This document shows, piece after piece, positions 8,599 through 18,256 of a stretch of DNA of 64,000 nt. The notes beneath the pieces were generated by a model. The model saw only the letters and a list, made by a program, of their open reading frames with translations. It made no database searches and was not told the origin of the DNA. This DNA comes from an uncultured Oxalicibacterium sp. (GTDB lineage: Bacteria; Pseudomonadota; Gammaproteobacteria; Burkholderiales; Burkholderiaceae_D), in the NCBI RefSeq assembly GCF_913776015.1, contig NZ_CAJYMD010000074.1:19923-83922 (forward strand), in the 5' to 3' direction. The number at the start of each line of letters is the position of its first letter. Within the stretch, counting starts at the first letter, position 1. Both the position numbers and the translations under genes were made by a program.

Positions 8599-10173
8599 TT
8601 ACTTGGCTGTTACGACGCGATTTTTTCCTGCTTTTTTTGCGGCATAAAGCGCCTGATCGGCGCGTTTGATCAAGGATTGCTGATCTTCCGTATCTTGCCG
8701 CTGTGCGACACCGGCGCTGAAGGTCATGAGCAGGCGGGTATGGTTGTGCATGAAGATTTGCTTGGTCAGTTCGCGCTGTACACGTGTGACTGTCTGCACG
8801 GCTTCTTCGATGTCGGTTTCGGGCAACACGATCATGAATTCCTCGCCACCGAATCGGGCAATCACGTCCATGGTACGCAAGGTGTGCTTAATGACGCGTA
8901 CCAGATGAATCAAGGCTTCGTCGCCTGCTGCATGGCCGTATTTGTCGTTGATCTTCTTGAAATCGTCGAGATCAAGCATGGCAATGCAGAGTGGTGCCTG
9001 TTTGCGATCAGCCCGCGCGATTTCACGCTCGAAGACATCTTCCAGGCCGCGTCGATTGAGGCTGCCGGTCAATTGGTCTTCGCGCACCAGTTCACTCATC
9101 TGTTCCAGCTTGCTTTCCAGCGCATGAATGCGTGCCTCCGCTTCTTCCACGCTTTTGCGGGCAGCAAGAATAGTAGCGCGCGAGCGCAACGCCTCGTTTT
9201 GCGTAAGCCGCGTTTCCTTCATGACTTCGTCGAGGATTTTGCCTACCTTGGTCGGATCGCTGGTTTCGGTGATCTGGCGTGAGTACTGATCGATCTTCTT
9301 GTGATAGTTGTCGGTGGTGGTGGCGATGTCGCCAAGACTACCTATGAAGCTTTCCATCATGTTTTTGACCGAATCCTTGGCCTCTGTCAGGCTGTCCTTC
9401 AAGACACTTTGCTTGTAGATGACATCCTTGAGACTGCGCATGACTTCGCGTAGGGAGATGTCATCAATTGGGCCATCGAGCAAGGTCTGGACAGCAGCGA
9501 TCTGGCCGCGCATCCATGAGTCATCTTCCAGTAACTCGTTGACGTTCTCCAGTAGCAGCTTGAACAGGCGCATCAGCATTTCATGCTGTTCGGCCATGTC
9601 GCCGCTTTTGAGTTCGATCTTGAAGCACAACTGCTTGAGTTGCGTAGAAACCTCGTTCAAGGCTTGCTCGGTCGTTGCATCCTTGATCGAGCGGCCCAGT
9701 GTATCGGCTTCCTGCGCCAGCGTCGGCACTGCTTGCAGCAGCGAGGCCACTGCCAAGGTGAGTGTGCGGGTCAGCAAGTCGCGTAGCAGGGCGGTCTGCT
9801 GGTCGTCCACCAAAGCGGTATTGGCACTGAGTAGCGTCGCGCCGTTGCTGCTGCCGGAGCGAGCTACTTGTAGCCGTAATTGATCCACGAGCTGCGTGAG
9901 TGCCTTGCCGTAGTCCGGCCAGTGCGGGATGGCGGCGGCGCGCTGCATGGTTTCACCCAGTGTGGCCAGGCCATCTGGCGCGTTGAGTAAGCTCTCGGCG
10001 AAAGCGCCCAGAACTTCTTCGGCGGTCGGTTGTTTGGCATAGCCCGCAATCTCGTCATAGGCGGTGCGATAAGCGTCCGGTGTCGGCGCGATACGGCGGA
10101 TGGCGAGGTAACGAAAGGCTTCCCGCGCGATATCGGCGGGATTTTGAGGCGAATTGTCGGATTTAATTTGCAT
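8599..10173 (-). CDS. GGDEF-domain diguanylate cyclase
   Basis: This protein (524 aa) synthesises c-di-GMP from two GTP. The C-terminal GGDEF domain has the active site GGEEF in VIARFGGEEFMIVLPETD, preceded five residues upstream by RTMD, an intact RxxD inhibitory site. The N-terminal 350 residues are helical with long coiled-coil segments, no membrane span and no recognisable sensor domain, so it is probably cytosolic. The start is uncertain: ATG 10173 is used here, a TTG at 10233 would add 20 residues, and neither has a strong ribosome site. It lies upstream of the flagellar genes on the same strand, and a PilZ brake closes that block. Confidence 0.9.
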   Translation of the reverse strand: MQIKSDNSPQNPADIAREAFRYLAIRRIAPTPDAYRTAYDEIAGYAKQPTAEEVLGAFAESLLNAPDGLATLGETMQRAAAIPHWPDYGKALTQLVDQLRLQVARSGSSNGATLLSANTALVDDQQTALLRDLLTRTLTLAVASLLQAVPTLAQEADTLGRSIKDATTEQALNEVSTQLKQLCFKIELKSGDMAEQHEMLMRLFKLLLENVNELLEDDSWMRGQIAAVQTLLDGPIDDISLREVMRSLKDVIYKQSVLKDSLTEAKDSVKNMMESFIGSLGDIATTTDNYHKKIDQYSRQITETSDPTKVGKILDEVMKETRLTQNEALRSRATILAARKSVEEAEARIHALESKLEQMSELVREDQLTGSLNRRGLEDVFEREIARADRKQAPLCIAMLDLDDFKKINDKYGHAAGDEALIHLVRVIKHTLRTMDVIARFGGEEFMIVLPETDIEEAVQTVTRVQRELTKQIFMHNHTRLLMTFSAGVAQRQDTEDQQSLIKRADQALYAAKKAGKNRVVTAK

Positions 10174-10316
10174 GACTGCAGCACGCTTGCGGAGATCACC
10201 GATGCTCGGTTTTGTGCTGCCATCATATGCCAAGCGGCGTCAGCGGATATAAAAAACAGCGGGGCAAATTGTTGTCAATTTGCTGCATGTCTTTTTGTTA
10301 ATTGAGCATGGAAGGC

Positions 10317-10964
10317 TTAGTCGACCAGACGATTCTTGATTGCATAGTGCGTCAGTTCCGCGTTGTGACGCAGCTTCATTTTTAGCAATAAACGCGAGCG
10401 ATACATACTGATTGTCTTCACCGACAGCGTCAGTTCGGCGGCAATATCGCTAACCGTTTTGCCCGAGGCAATCATGATCAGTGTCTGGTATTCGCGGTCG
10501 GACAAGGTTTCGTGCAACGGGATGTTGTGGTCGTCGCCGATTTGGTTGGCTAGTTCCTGCGCCAGCGCCGTGCTGACGTATTTCCGTCCGCTGGCTACCT
10601 GTCGAATCGCGTTAACCAGTTCCGCCGGCGCACTTTGCTTGTTGAGATAGCCGGCCGCACCGGCCTTGAGCGAGCGGATGGCGTATTGGTCTTCACGATG
10701 CATGGACAGCATCAGAATGGCGATCTTTGGCGATTCCTTGCGCACCAGTTTGAGGACATCGATGCCGCTACGATCAGGCATGGAAATATCCAGCAGCAGC
10801 ACATCGCAACTGTCGTCGCGTGACAGGCGAATCGCATCACTACCGTTTTCAGCATAGCCGGCGACGACGATATCCTTGGTATCGGCCAGAATCTGTTTCA
10901 GTCCTTCGCGAACGATGGCGTGATCGTCGGCGATGAGGACTCTGATGGCGTTCTTGCTTTTCAT
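10317..10964 (-). CDS. NarL/FixJ-family response regulator
   Basis: This 215-aa two-component regulator has an N-terminal receiver (residues 7-122) and a C-terminal LuxR-type helix-turn-helix (about 150-210). The acidic pocket (D13, D14), the phosphoacceptor D59 in LLLDISMPD and the conserved Lys in GYLNK are all present. The HTH reads LSDREYQTLIMIASGKTVSD and then IAAELTLSVKTISMYRSRLL. In it, the usual TVxxHxxxIxxKL is ISMYRSRLLLKM, so the recognition helix departs from the classic form. The partner kinase lies 110 bp upstream on the same strand. The target genes are unknown. Confidence 0.93.
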   Translation of the reverse strand: MKSKNAIRVLIADDHAIVREGLKQILADTKDIVVAGYAENGSDAIRLSRDDSCDVLLLDISMPDRSGIDVLKLVRKESPKIAILMLSMHREDQYAIRSLKAGAAGYLNKQSAPAELVNAIRQVASGRKYVSTALAQELANQIGDDHNIPLHETLSDREYQTLIMIASGKTVSDIAAELTLSVKTISMYRSRLLLKMKLRHNAELTHYAIKNRLVD

Positions 10965-11074
10965 GTTGATCGTGCTGCAGTCGTCGGCTTATGGGCGGGT
11001 GAGGCGATTTGTGAAAACGACAAGCTTACGGGAAGGTGGTGTGCAAATGCAATCCGCCCGCAGCAGGTATGTAT

Positions 11075-12517
11075 TTATATGGTCGTTGCCAAAGGTACGT
11101 TAATTGCAACAATCGTGCCGCCCGCTGGTGCCGTGCTTACCGAAACGCTGCCGCCGAGGGCGATCGAGCGTTCTACCATGCCGCGGATACCGAATGACTT
11201 CGATTTCTGCTGATCTAGATCCGCGATGCCGCGGCCATTGTCCACAATCTCCAGTCGCACGTACTGATCGGTATGCGTCAACGCCACGTCTACCTTGCTG
11301 GCTTGGGCATGTTTGGCGATATTGGTTAGCGCTTCCTGAAAAATCCGAAAGAGAGCCGTTGCGTGATCCTGCTCCAGATCAATTTCCTTCTTGTTCGAGT
11401 GAAAGTGACACGGCAAGCCACATTGTTTCTCGAATTCCTTGGCCTGCCAGTCAATGGCGGCGACGATACCAAAATCTAGCACGCCTGGTCGCAGGTCGCC
11501 AGCGATCCGGTGCACGGTTTCGATGCTGCGATCGACGAGTTGATCGACGTAATCGGCTTTTTCCTTCAGCGATTTGTCCTTGGCAGGTAGTCGACGTGTC
11601 AATAGCGCCAGCGCCATCTTGATCGCAGTCAGATTGCCGCCCAGATCGTCGTGGATTTCGCGCGAAATGCGCGTACGTTCCTTTTCCTTGACAGTATCGA
11701 TATGGGCAGAGAGTTCGGCCAGTTGTGCGCGCGAACGGCGGATTTCTTCCTGCTCCTGTTTGCTTGCCGTGATGTTGGTCATGATGCCTTCCCATTGCAT
11801 CACATCGTTTTCCAATGCAAGCGGGGCGGCACGCAGGTTGATCCACTTGATATCGTTCCATGCACGAATGTGGATGCGGCCTTCCCAGTTCCAGCTATGG
11901 GCGGTGGCGATGGATTGACGCATGCTGTCGAAATAGGAGGCACGATCTTCGGGAAGAATCGATTCCACAAACAGCACCGGATTGGCGCGCAAGGCTTCGG
12001 CGCTGATCCCCAGCAAGGCTTCGCATCCTTCACTCAGATAAGGAAACGAAAAATTCTCTTCGGCATCCAGCAGGCAGCGGTAGACCAGCCCCGGCGTGTT
12101 GGACACCATGGCGCTGAGTCGCGACTCGCTTTCCAGCAAGGCCTTGTCGTAACGATCCTGTACGCTGATGTCGTTGCCGATGGCAAGAAGGATGTCACCA
12201 CCCTGGGTGCTTTGGCGGAATAGTTGGCCGGCGAAGGGGTAATCACTGCCATCCTTGCGGCGAAGCCGTAAATGAACGGCAATCGGCGACAAACAGGTGC
12301 CGACTTTGCCTATTTGTTCCGTATATGTTGCATTGATTATTTCGGACGACAATTCACTCAATGTCAGCTTTTGCAGGTAGGCCAAGTCGTATTGCAGATT
12401 ACTGAGTGCAGCCGGATTGGCATACAACACAAGCAAGCTGGCAGCATCGACCACATAAATTTCATTGGTCGTTCCCGCCAGAAGGATTGGAAGCCATTCG
12501 GCATTGATCTGTTCTAT
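11075..12517 (-). CDS. PAS-domain sensor histidine kinase (HisKA_3 type)
   Basis: This soluble kinase is the partner of the adjacent NarL-type regulator. Tandem PAS domains (about residues 10-250) precede a HisKA_3 dimerisation domain with the phospho-His in RISREIHDDLGGNL and an HATPase domain with the N box (FQEALTNIAKHAQA) and G1 box (VDNGRGI). There is no membrane segment. The first conventional start in frame is GTG 12454, but conserved PAS sequence (WLPILLAGTTNEIYVVDA) lies upstream of it in frame. A strong AAGGAG at 12525-12530 sits seven bases before ATA 12517 and four before ATC 12520. I therefore place the start at AUA 12517. GTG 12454 is the conservative alternative. Confidence 0.85.
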   Translation of the reverse strand: MEQINAEWLPILLAGTTNEIYVVDAASLLVLYANPAALSNLQYDLAYLQKLTLSELSSEIINATYTEQIGKVGTCLSPIAVHLRLRRKDGSDYPFAGQLFRQSTQGGDILLAIGNDISVQDRYDKALLESESRLSAMVSNTPGLVYRCLLDAEENFSFPYLSEGCEALLGISAEALRANPVLFVESILPEDRASYFDSMRQSIATAHSWNWEGRIHIRAWNDIKWINLRAAPLALENDVMQWEGIMTNITASKQEQEEIRRSRAQLAELSAHIDTVKEKERTRISREIHDDLGGNLTAIKMALALLTRRLPAKDKSLKEKADYVDQLVDRSIETVHRIAGDLRPGVLDFGIVAAIDWQAKEFEKQCGLPCHFHSNKKEIDLEQDHATALFRIFQEALTNIAKHAQASKVDVALTHTDQYVRLEIVDNGRGIADLDQQKSKSFGIRGMVERSIALGGSVSVSTAPAGGTIVAINVPLATTI

Positions 12518-12660
12518 GATGCATCTCCTTGCATGCTGCCTTGCTGGAAAGACATGGCCGCGAAGCAGCTAGGATAGCGATTTCGGTCGGCAATTCCAAC
12601 CGGATGCGCACCGGAAAAGGTAATTTTCAGTGTGCGTAATCGTGCATGTATTCAAGAGCA

Positions 12661-15600
12661 TTATTGGAAATCGCGGCTGTGAATCGTCAGGTTGCCCAAT
12701 AACTCGGAATGATCCACGATGCGTTTGGCTACCAAATGATGTACGCCATCCCTGGTTTGCCAGATGCCATAGACTGTCATCAGCTGTGCATTCAAAATTT
12801 CGCGACGCTGCTTGTCAATCAATGCCGGCCAGATGATGACGTTGGTAATGCCGGTTTCATCTTCGAGTGTGACAAACATCGTGCCCTTTGCCGTAGGCGG
12901 ACGTTGACGCATGGTGACGATCCCGGATGTGCGTGCGATCTTGCGATCGGCAAAACCGCGCATTTCGAGCGAAGTCGACAAATTCATCTTTTTCAGCAAG
13001 GGACGCAGCAAGGCCAGCGGATGACGCTGCAATGTCAGGCCGGTGCTTGCGTAATCAGCAGTGATTTCCTGGCCTTCGCTTGCTGCCGCGAGTAGCAGCG
13101 GTTCTTCTTCGACGGGCGCATTACGTAACAACGCGGGAGCAGGGCGCATGGCGGCGACCTGCCATTTCGCCTGGCGACGGTTGCCGGTCAATGGCAAAAG
13201 CGCATTGGCGCGTGCGAGGGCAGCTAGTTCGAACTGGTCGAGTTCCGCACGTTGCGCCAGGTCATCGATACTCGAAAATCTCTTCGTTTTGCGCGCGATG
13301 ACAATCCGTTCGGCGGTTTCGGTCGATAGTCCTTTAATCATCTGGAGTCCGAGCCGTACATCGGGGCAGTGGCTGCGGATATTTTCCAATGTGCATTCCA
13401 CATCGCTGGACAGTACATCTACCGGATGCACCTGTACGCCCTTGCGCCTGGCATCTTGTACAAGTTGCGAAGCGGAATAAAAGCCCATGGGCTGGGCGTT
13501 GAGCAAGGCCGCAAGAAAGGCAGCCGGATAATGGCATTTGATCCAGGCTGAAACATAGACCAACAGGGCAAAGCTGGCCGCATGCGATTCGGGAAAGCCG
13601 TATTCGCCAAAACCGGCGATCTGCTTGATCAAGCGTTCCGCGAATTCTGGCTCGAAGTTGTTGTTGGCAAGCCCTGCTCTGAGTTTCCCGTTATAGGTTT
13701 CCAGCGTGCCTTTGCGTTTCCATGCACCCATCGCACGTCGCAGCTGGTCAGCTTCGCCGGGGGTAAAACCGGCTGCATCGATGGCGATCTGCATGACCTG
13801 TTCCTGAAAAATCGGTACGCCATGGGTACGTTCGAGTGCTTTTTTGAGATCGTCGCGCAATACAAGTTGATCCTTCGGAATGTGACGTTGGGTCAAATAA
13901 GGATGGACCATGCCGCCCTGGATCGGTCCCGGACGCACGATGGCGACTTGCACCACCAGATCGTAATACTCCCGTGGCCGCAGGCGTGGCAACATGGACA
14001 TCTGCGCGCGCGATTCAATCTGGAATACGCCGATCGTGTCGGCTTTGCAGATCATGTCATAGGTTTTTGTATCGTTTTCCGGAATGTCCTGCATGCGGAA
14101 CGTCTGGCCGCGTTGCAGAGAAATCATGTCCAGTGCACGCCGTATCGCCGACAGCATGCCAAGCGCTAGTACGTCGACCTTCAGCAAACGCAGTGCATCG
14201 AGATCATCCTTGTCCCATTGAATGACGCTGCGATCTTTCATCGACGCATTCTCGATCGGAACGAGGCGAGCGAGATTGTCCTGCGCAATCACGAAGCCGC
14301 CCACATGTTGAGACAAGTGCCGCGGAAAGCCGATGAGCGTTTGCGTGAGTTCGACCAGTTTCTTGACCACGGATGCCTCGGGATCGAAACCGCTTTCGCG
14401 CAGACGCTCCTCGCTGATCTCCCGGCCATCCCACCACTTATGCGACTGCGAAAGTCGGTTGACCTGTTCGAAATCCAGTCCCAATGCCTTGCCAACGTCT
14501 TTCATGGCAGAGCGTGGTCGATAAGTGATGAGTGAAGCCGCAATCGCTGCGCGATGGCGTCCATATTTACGATAGATGTACTGCATGACTTCTTCACGAC
14601 GCTGATGTTCGAAATCGACATCGATGTCGGGCGGTTCGTTGCGTTCTTGCGAGACGAAGCGTTCGAAAAGCACGCTGCTTTCTGCAGGATTGACTTCGGT
14701 GATGCCCAGGCAATAACAGACAACCGAATTGGCGGCGGACCCGCGTCCCTGGCAAAGAATACCTTCGCCGCGCGCGAACTGGACGATGTCGTAGACGGTC
14801 AGAAAAAAAGGTTCGTAGCCCAAATGCGCAATGAGCTTGAGTTCATGCTCGATCTTTTCGTTTATGAAAGGGGGAACGCCATTCGGGTAGCGACGTTGCT
14901 GCGCGCCTTCATACGTCAATCGTCGCAGGTAACTGCGCAAGGTTTCGCCTTCCGGAACGATTTCCTTTGGATACTGATAACTGATTTCCGCAAGAGAAAA
15001 GTTGCACTGATCGGCAATGGCCGATGTCTCCTTTAGCAGCGTTTCTGGATAAATCTGTGCGAGTCGTAAGCGTGTGCGCAGATGCTGTTCGGCATTGGGC
15101 TGGAGATCCAGACCGCAATCCGCCAATGACTTGTTCAGGCGAACGGCGGTCAGCGTGTCTTGCAAGGGTTTGCGTGATCGTACGTGCATGAGTACATCGC
15201 CGGATGCGACAAGCGGGCGTTGAATTTTTTCCGAGAGTTCCTCCAGACCCAAAAGCCATTCGGCATCGTCACCCTGATACAGCAGTTCCACTGCAATCCA
15301 GCATCGTGTCCCAAACGTTTGCCGCAGCCACTCTGCTTGCGCATGCAGTATCTCTTGCGGCGTATCGTACTGTGGAAGCAGCAATGCTAGGCAATCCGGC
15401 ATGCGGGCCAAGTGTGCATAAGGCGCTGATGGCTTGGCCAGATCTTCACGATGCAGCAGGTAATGCCCTTTTTCGACACGCCGTCGACCCAGCGTAATCA
15501 ATTCGGAAAGATTGCCGTAGCCCTCGAGGTTTTGCGCCAGCAGTACGAGTTTCATGCCGCAAGACAAGGTCAACTCGCTGCCAATAATCAATTTGAAATT

Positions 15601-15789
15601 CGCGTCATGCTTTTTTGCTTCGACATGGGCGCGCACCACACCCGCGAGAGAACACTCGTCGGTGATGGCTAGGCCGCGATAACCGAGTTCGATGGCGCGT
15701 TGCACGAGTTCTTCCGGGTGCGATGCCCCAAGCAGAAAGGTGAAATTGGAGCGGCAATGCAGCTCGATATAGTCCGGGATGGAAAACAT
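12661..15789 (-). CDS. dnaE2: Error-prone DNA polymerase DnaE2 (ImuC)
   Basis: This 1042-aa C-family polymerase alpha subunit works in SOS translesion synthesis with ImuA and ImuB. An N-terminal PHP domain (HCRSNFTFLLGASHPEELVQ) is followed by the polymerase palm with PPDIDVDFEH, the fingers and HhH region, and an OB-fold near the C-terminus (RTSGIVTMRQRPPTAKGTMF). The length is typical of DnaE2 and shorter than replicative DnaE1. It begins 70 bp after imuB ends, on the same strand. Control is expected from the LexA box in front of imuA. Confidence 0.97.
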   Translation of the reverse strand: MFSIPDYIELHCRSNFTFLLGASHPEELVQRAIELGYRGLAITDECSLAGVVRAHVEAKKHDANFKLIIGSELTLSCGMKLVLLAQNLEGYGNLSELITLGRRRVEKGHYLLHREDLAKPSAPYAHLARMPDCLALLLPQYDTPQEILHAQAEWLRQTFGTRCWIAVELLYQGDDAEWLLGLEELSEKIQRPLVASGDVLMHVRSRKPLQDTLTAVRLNKSLADCGLDLQPNAEQHLRTRLRLAQIYPETLLKETSAIADQCNFSLAEISYQYPKEIVPEGETLRSYLRRLTYEGAQQRRYPNGVPPFINEKIEHELKLIAHLGYEPFFLTVYDIVQFARGEGILCQGRGSAANSVVCYCLGITEVNPAESSVLFERFVSQERNEPPDIDVDFEHQRREEVMQYIYRKYGRHRAAIAASLITYRPRSAMKDVGKALGLDFEQVNRLSQSHKWWDGREISEERLRESGFDPEASVVKKLVELTQTLIGFPRHLSQHVGGFVIAQDNLARLVPIENASMKDRSVIQWDKDDLDALRLLKVDVLALGMLSAIRRALDMISLQRGQTFRMQDIPENDTKTYDMICKADTIGVFQIESRAQMSMLPRLRPREYYDLVVQVAIVRPGPIQGGMVHPYLTQRHIPKDQLVLRDDLKKALERTHGVPIFQEQVMQIAIDAAGFTPGEADQLRRAMGAWKRKGTLETYNGKLRAGLANNNFEPEFAERLIKQIAGFGEYGFPESHAASFALLVYVSAWIKCHYPAAFLAALLNAQPMGFYSASQLVQDARRKGVQVHPVDVLSSDVECTLENIRSHCPDVRLGLQMIKGLSTETAERIVIARKTKRFSSIDDLAQRAELDQFELAALARANALLPLTGNRRQAKWQVAAMRPAPALLRNAPVEEEPLLLAAASEGQEITADYASTGLTLQRHPLALLRPLLKKMNLSTSLEMRGFADRKIARTSGIVTMRQRPPTAKGTMFVTLEDETGITNVIIWPALIDKQRREILNAQLMTVYGIWQTRDGVHHLVAKRIVDHSELLGNLTIHSRDFQ

Positions 15790-15859
15790 ATTTATGAATA
15801 TTCATTCAGACCATAAGGCAACTAATCACGGCGTTTCGCCATTGAGCGATCGTTCAGTT

Positions 15860-17365
15860 TTATCCAAAAAGTCCGTGCAGAAACCAGCCGCTTTCTGAAG
15901 AGGTATTGTTAATGCGGGTGCGAAATATCCAGTACAAAACGTGGGATTCGCTTTGTGCGATGAAATAGTCGCGCGTGGCCAAATCATCGTCCCACCAGCC
16001 GGTTTCGATCCGTTCGGGCCCTGTTAATAGCTGCAATGGCGTGTGGTAGTAAGGTTTGTGTTGGTGTGTGCGGAGTGGTAATGGCATGGCAAGCAACCAA
16101 ACCGGTCGCATTCCCGCTTTCAAGGGGATTTCCTGCGGATTGCGCATGCGCTTTGCGAATGATGCCGTTGTTGTGATGCTTGCACGTTCGACACTGCGTT
16201 CGGGGCGATGGTCGGCCAGAATGTGTAGTCGTTGGACGGCATCGTTACCGAGTCTGCTTTGTAGGCGTTCCATCAGGCGGTTGAGACTTTGCGCAGTATG
16301 CGCAGGTGTTGGAAACAATTCCGTGTTCGGCGCAACCTGCTCACTGATCTGCTCTACCTTGAGTGACAGTTCGATCACGGGTGCTTCCAATACGAGTTGC
16401 GCCAAACGTTCGCGTAATAAAAGCGTCAGATGTTCGAGATCGCGACTTGCCATTCCCAGTGCAAGCGTCAAGCTCGTAAAACGATGGTCACGGCGACGTG
16501 ATGGTTCATGATGCAGTTGGAGCACGAGCAAATGTGCAGCAGCGTGGCGTGCAGATAGCCATCCCGTCAGTTGGACTAGAAGTCGGCGTGCGGCAAACAG
16601 CAAGGACTCTGCCTGTTCAACGCGCGCCGCAAGTTCGAGGCGTGCCTCAAATACCGGTGGTGCGGTAAACCAGCCGTGTACCTCAGGCAGTTGGCCATAA
16701 GCGCGATCGCATTCGTCTAGGAGTGCTTGACCAAAGCGGCGAACGATTCCGCTGCGCGGTAGCTGGCGTAGCTGACCGAGGCAATGGCAGCCGATTCCGT
16801 GCAAGGTGTCGAGATAGGGCTGTACTTGTGTCAATACCTGCAAAGGCAGGATATCGAGTCGCATGGCATCGCTGCGCGTGTCATGTGGATCGGACCGCCC
16901 GGCTTTTGCCATTAGCCAGGCCGCACTTGCCGTCGAGCCATGACCGATCGCGCCCCTTAATCCCAGCATGCCGATCCCTTCGAGAAGACGTGTCGCCAAA
17001 CGTTGCTTGCCGCCAAACAGACGCAAGCTGGCGCTGATGTCGGCCATGAATCCATCTCCCGCTTCCTGTAAGGCGACGAGGGGTGTGAAATGCAATGCCC
17101 ACAGCGCGGCTTCCTGCAGAGCTTGACGCTCGGCTAACGGCTGGCGCGTATGGATCTGTAGGTCGGCCGCGAGTGCACGCGCGTTACCTTCCGACATGCC
17201 GGGCCGGATGCCGGCTTCACCTGCCGGGCCGTTATGCCAGCCGACGGTCTTGTGTTCACAGACAACCAGCGGATGATCGACGCGTCTTTCCGTTTCGCTC
17301 TCAGGCTGCGAGCGCAGAATGGCTTCGAGCGGTAGCTGCGGCAGATGTAAAGCGATCCATAGCAT
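15860..17365 (-). CDS. imuB: ImuB, inactive Y-family polymerase-like protein
   Basis: ImuB (501 aa) bridges ImuA, DnaE2 and the sliding clamp in the mutasome. It has the Y-family fold, but its N-terminus MLWIALHLPQLPLEAI lacks the acidic DxDxFFA motif of active polymerases, as is normal for ImuB. The middle (GIGCHCLGQLRQLPRSGIVR) corresponds to the thumb HhH segment. The ATG at 17365 lies inside the end of imuA (65-bp overlap in another frame) and has no clear ribosome site, so coupling to imuA translation is likely. Confidence 0.95.
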   Translation of the reverse strand: MLWIALHLPQLPLEAILRSQPESETERRVDHPLVVCEHKTVGWHNGPAGEAGIRPGMSEGNARALAADLQIHTRQPLAERQALQEAALWALHFTPLVALQEAGDGFMADISASLRLFGGKQRLATRLLEGIGMLGLRGAIGHGSTASAAWLMAKAGRSDPHDTRSDAMRLDILPLQVLTQVQPYLDTLHGIGCHCLGQLRQLPRSGIVRRFGQALLDECDRAYGQLPEVHGWFTAPPVFEARLELAARVEQAESLLFAARRLLVQLTGWLSARHAAAHLLVLQLHHEPSRRRDHRFTSLTLALGMASRDLEHLTLLLRERLAQLVLEAPVIELSLKVEQISEQVAPNTELFPTPAHTAQSLNRLMERLQSRLGNDAVQRLHILADHRPERSVERASITTTASFAKRMRNPQEIPLKAGMRPVWLLAMPLPLRTHQHKPYYHTPLQLLTGPERIETGWWDDDLATRDYFIAQSESHVLYWIFRTRINNTSSESGWFLHGLFG

Positions 17366-18080
17366 GGCGTGGAAAAGACAGGGTTGAGTCGACCATGGTC
17401 CGTGAATTAAAGGGTTTGATCAGAATCTCGGGAACGGTCAGCGGCAAGATGATGGGCGCAGCATGAACAGGGCCGCGCCGCTTGATGATTTCAACCGACA
17501 TGCTCCCGGCGGGAGCGGGCTGGCAGACCATGCGCAGAGGCGCGGGCGACGATTGCTCGCGTGCGATCAGGGGGCGGAATACGAAAGCCAGTCCTTCGCT
17601 ACCGGCGGCGGCCAGTTGTAGACGCCGTAGTTGATCTGCACGCGCTTGCGGTAGCCAGCAAAGCAGGGCACCAAAGCAGTCGCTTTTTAGCGCTTGTTCC
17701 ACCGCCCACATGCGGTCGGCCGGTTTGTCTGCCTCGATCAGCAAAACATGCTGAAGATCCAAGCCAAGTTCGGCAAGCGCGGCAGCGAATGGAATATGTG
17801 GTGGTGCCATCAGCACGACCGTTTTTCCAGCCTTCGTCAGTTGTGACAATGTTGGCGCGAGAAGGCGTAATTCACCAATTCCTGGATGACGCATCAATAA
17901 TTCGATCAGGACGGAAGAGGGCCAGCCACCATTCGGCAATTCACGATCGAGTGCACGATGACCAGAGGTGACTGGTCGAGCGGCATGGGAGCCCATCTGG
18001 TCGCCACGCCATACATGTTCCGGCAGCGTGTTCAGTAGGGACGGGTGCGGCGAATGGGAAGAAAAAGAAGCAAGACTCAT
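17301..18080 (-). CDS. imuA: ImuA, SOS mutasome RecA-like protein
   Basis: ImuA (259 aa) is the first gene of the imuA-imuB-dnaE2 cassette. It is a RecA/SulA-like protein that supports damage-induced mutagenesis. RecA-like features are seen in ALDRELPNGGWPSSVLIELL, where the Walker A loop is degenerate, and in LLAPTLSQLTKAGKTVVLMA. The start at 18080 has GGAGG four bases upstream. An ATG-like start 33 bases further up is less well placed. A perfect LexA box lies 42 bases upstream of the ATG. Confidence 0.94.
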   Translation of the reverse strand: MSLASFSSHSPHPSLLNTLPEHVWRGDQMGSHAARPVTSGHRALDRELPNGGWPSSVLIELLMRHPGIGELRLLAPTLSQLTKAGKTVVLMAPPHIPFAAALAELGLDLQHVLLIEADKPADRMWAVEQALKSDCFGALLCWLPQARADQLRRLQLAAAGSEGLAFVFRPLIAREQSSPAPLRMVCQPAPAGSMSVEIIKRRGPVHAAPIILPLTVPEILIKPFNSRTMVDSTLSFPRHAMDRFTSAAATARSHSALAA

Positions 18081-18121
18081 GGGACCTCCAGACGTGAGTG
18101 CGAGAGCGCACAATCAATATA

Positions 18122-18137
18122 CTGTATAAATATACAG
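18122..18137. promoter_or_regulatory. LexA box in front of imuA-imuB-dnaE2
   Basis: CTGTATAAATATACAG fits the CTGT-N8-ACAG SOS box exactly. The symmetry extends to 10-bp perfect arms around a 2-base centre (18119-18140). AT-rich -10-like hexamers lie within the box, so bound LexA would block RNA polymerase directly. Confidence 0.92.
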
Positions 18138-18256
18138 TATAAAAGTCTTGGGCGATATCTTGGCGTGAAGGTGTTGCTGCGGCTGTTGGAAAAACAACGC
18201 CTATGTCTATTTGGGCAAGTTTCTTGGCAGAGCGATTGCCAGTGACCGGGGTGAAA

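Noticed and set aside
8518..9282. Plus-strand frame opposite the diguanylate cyclase
   Set aside because: Antisense to the GGDEF coding region. The translated sequence has no recognisable domain.
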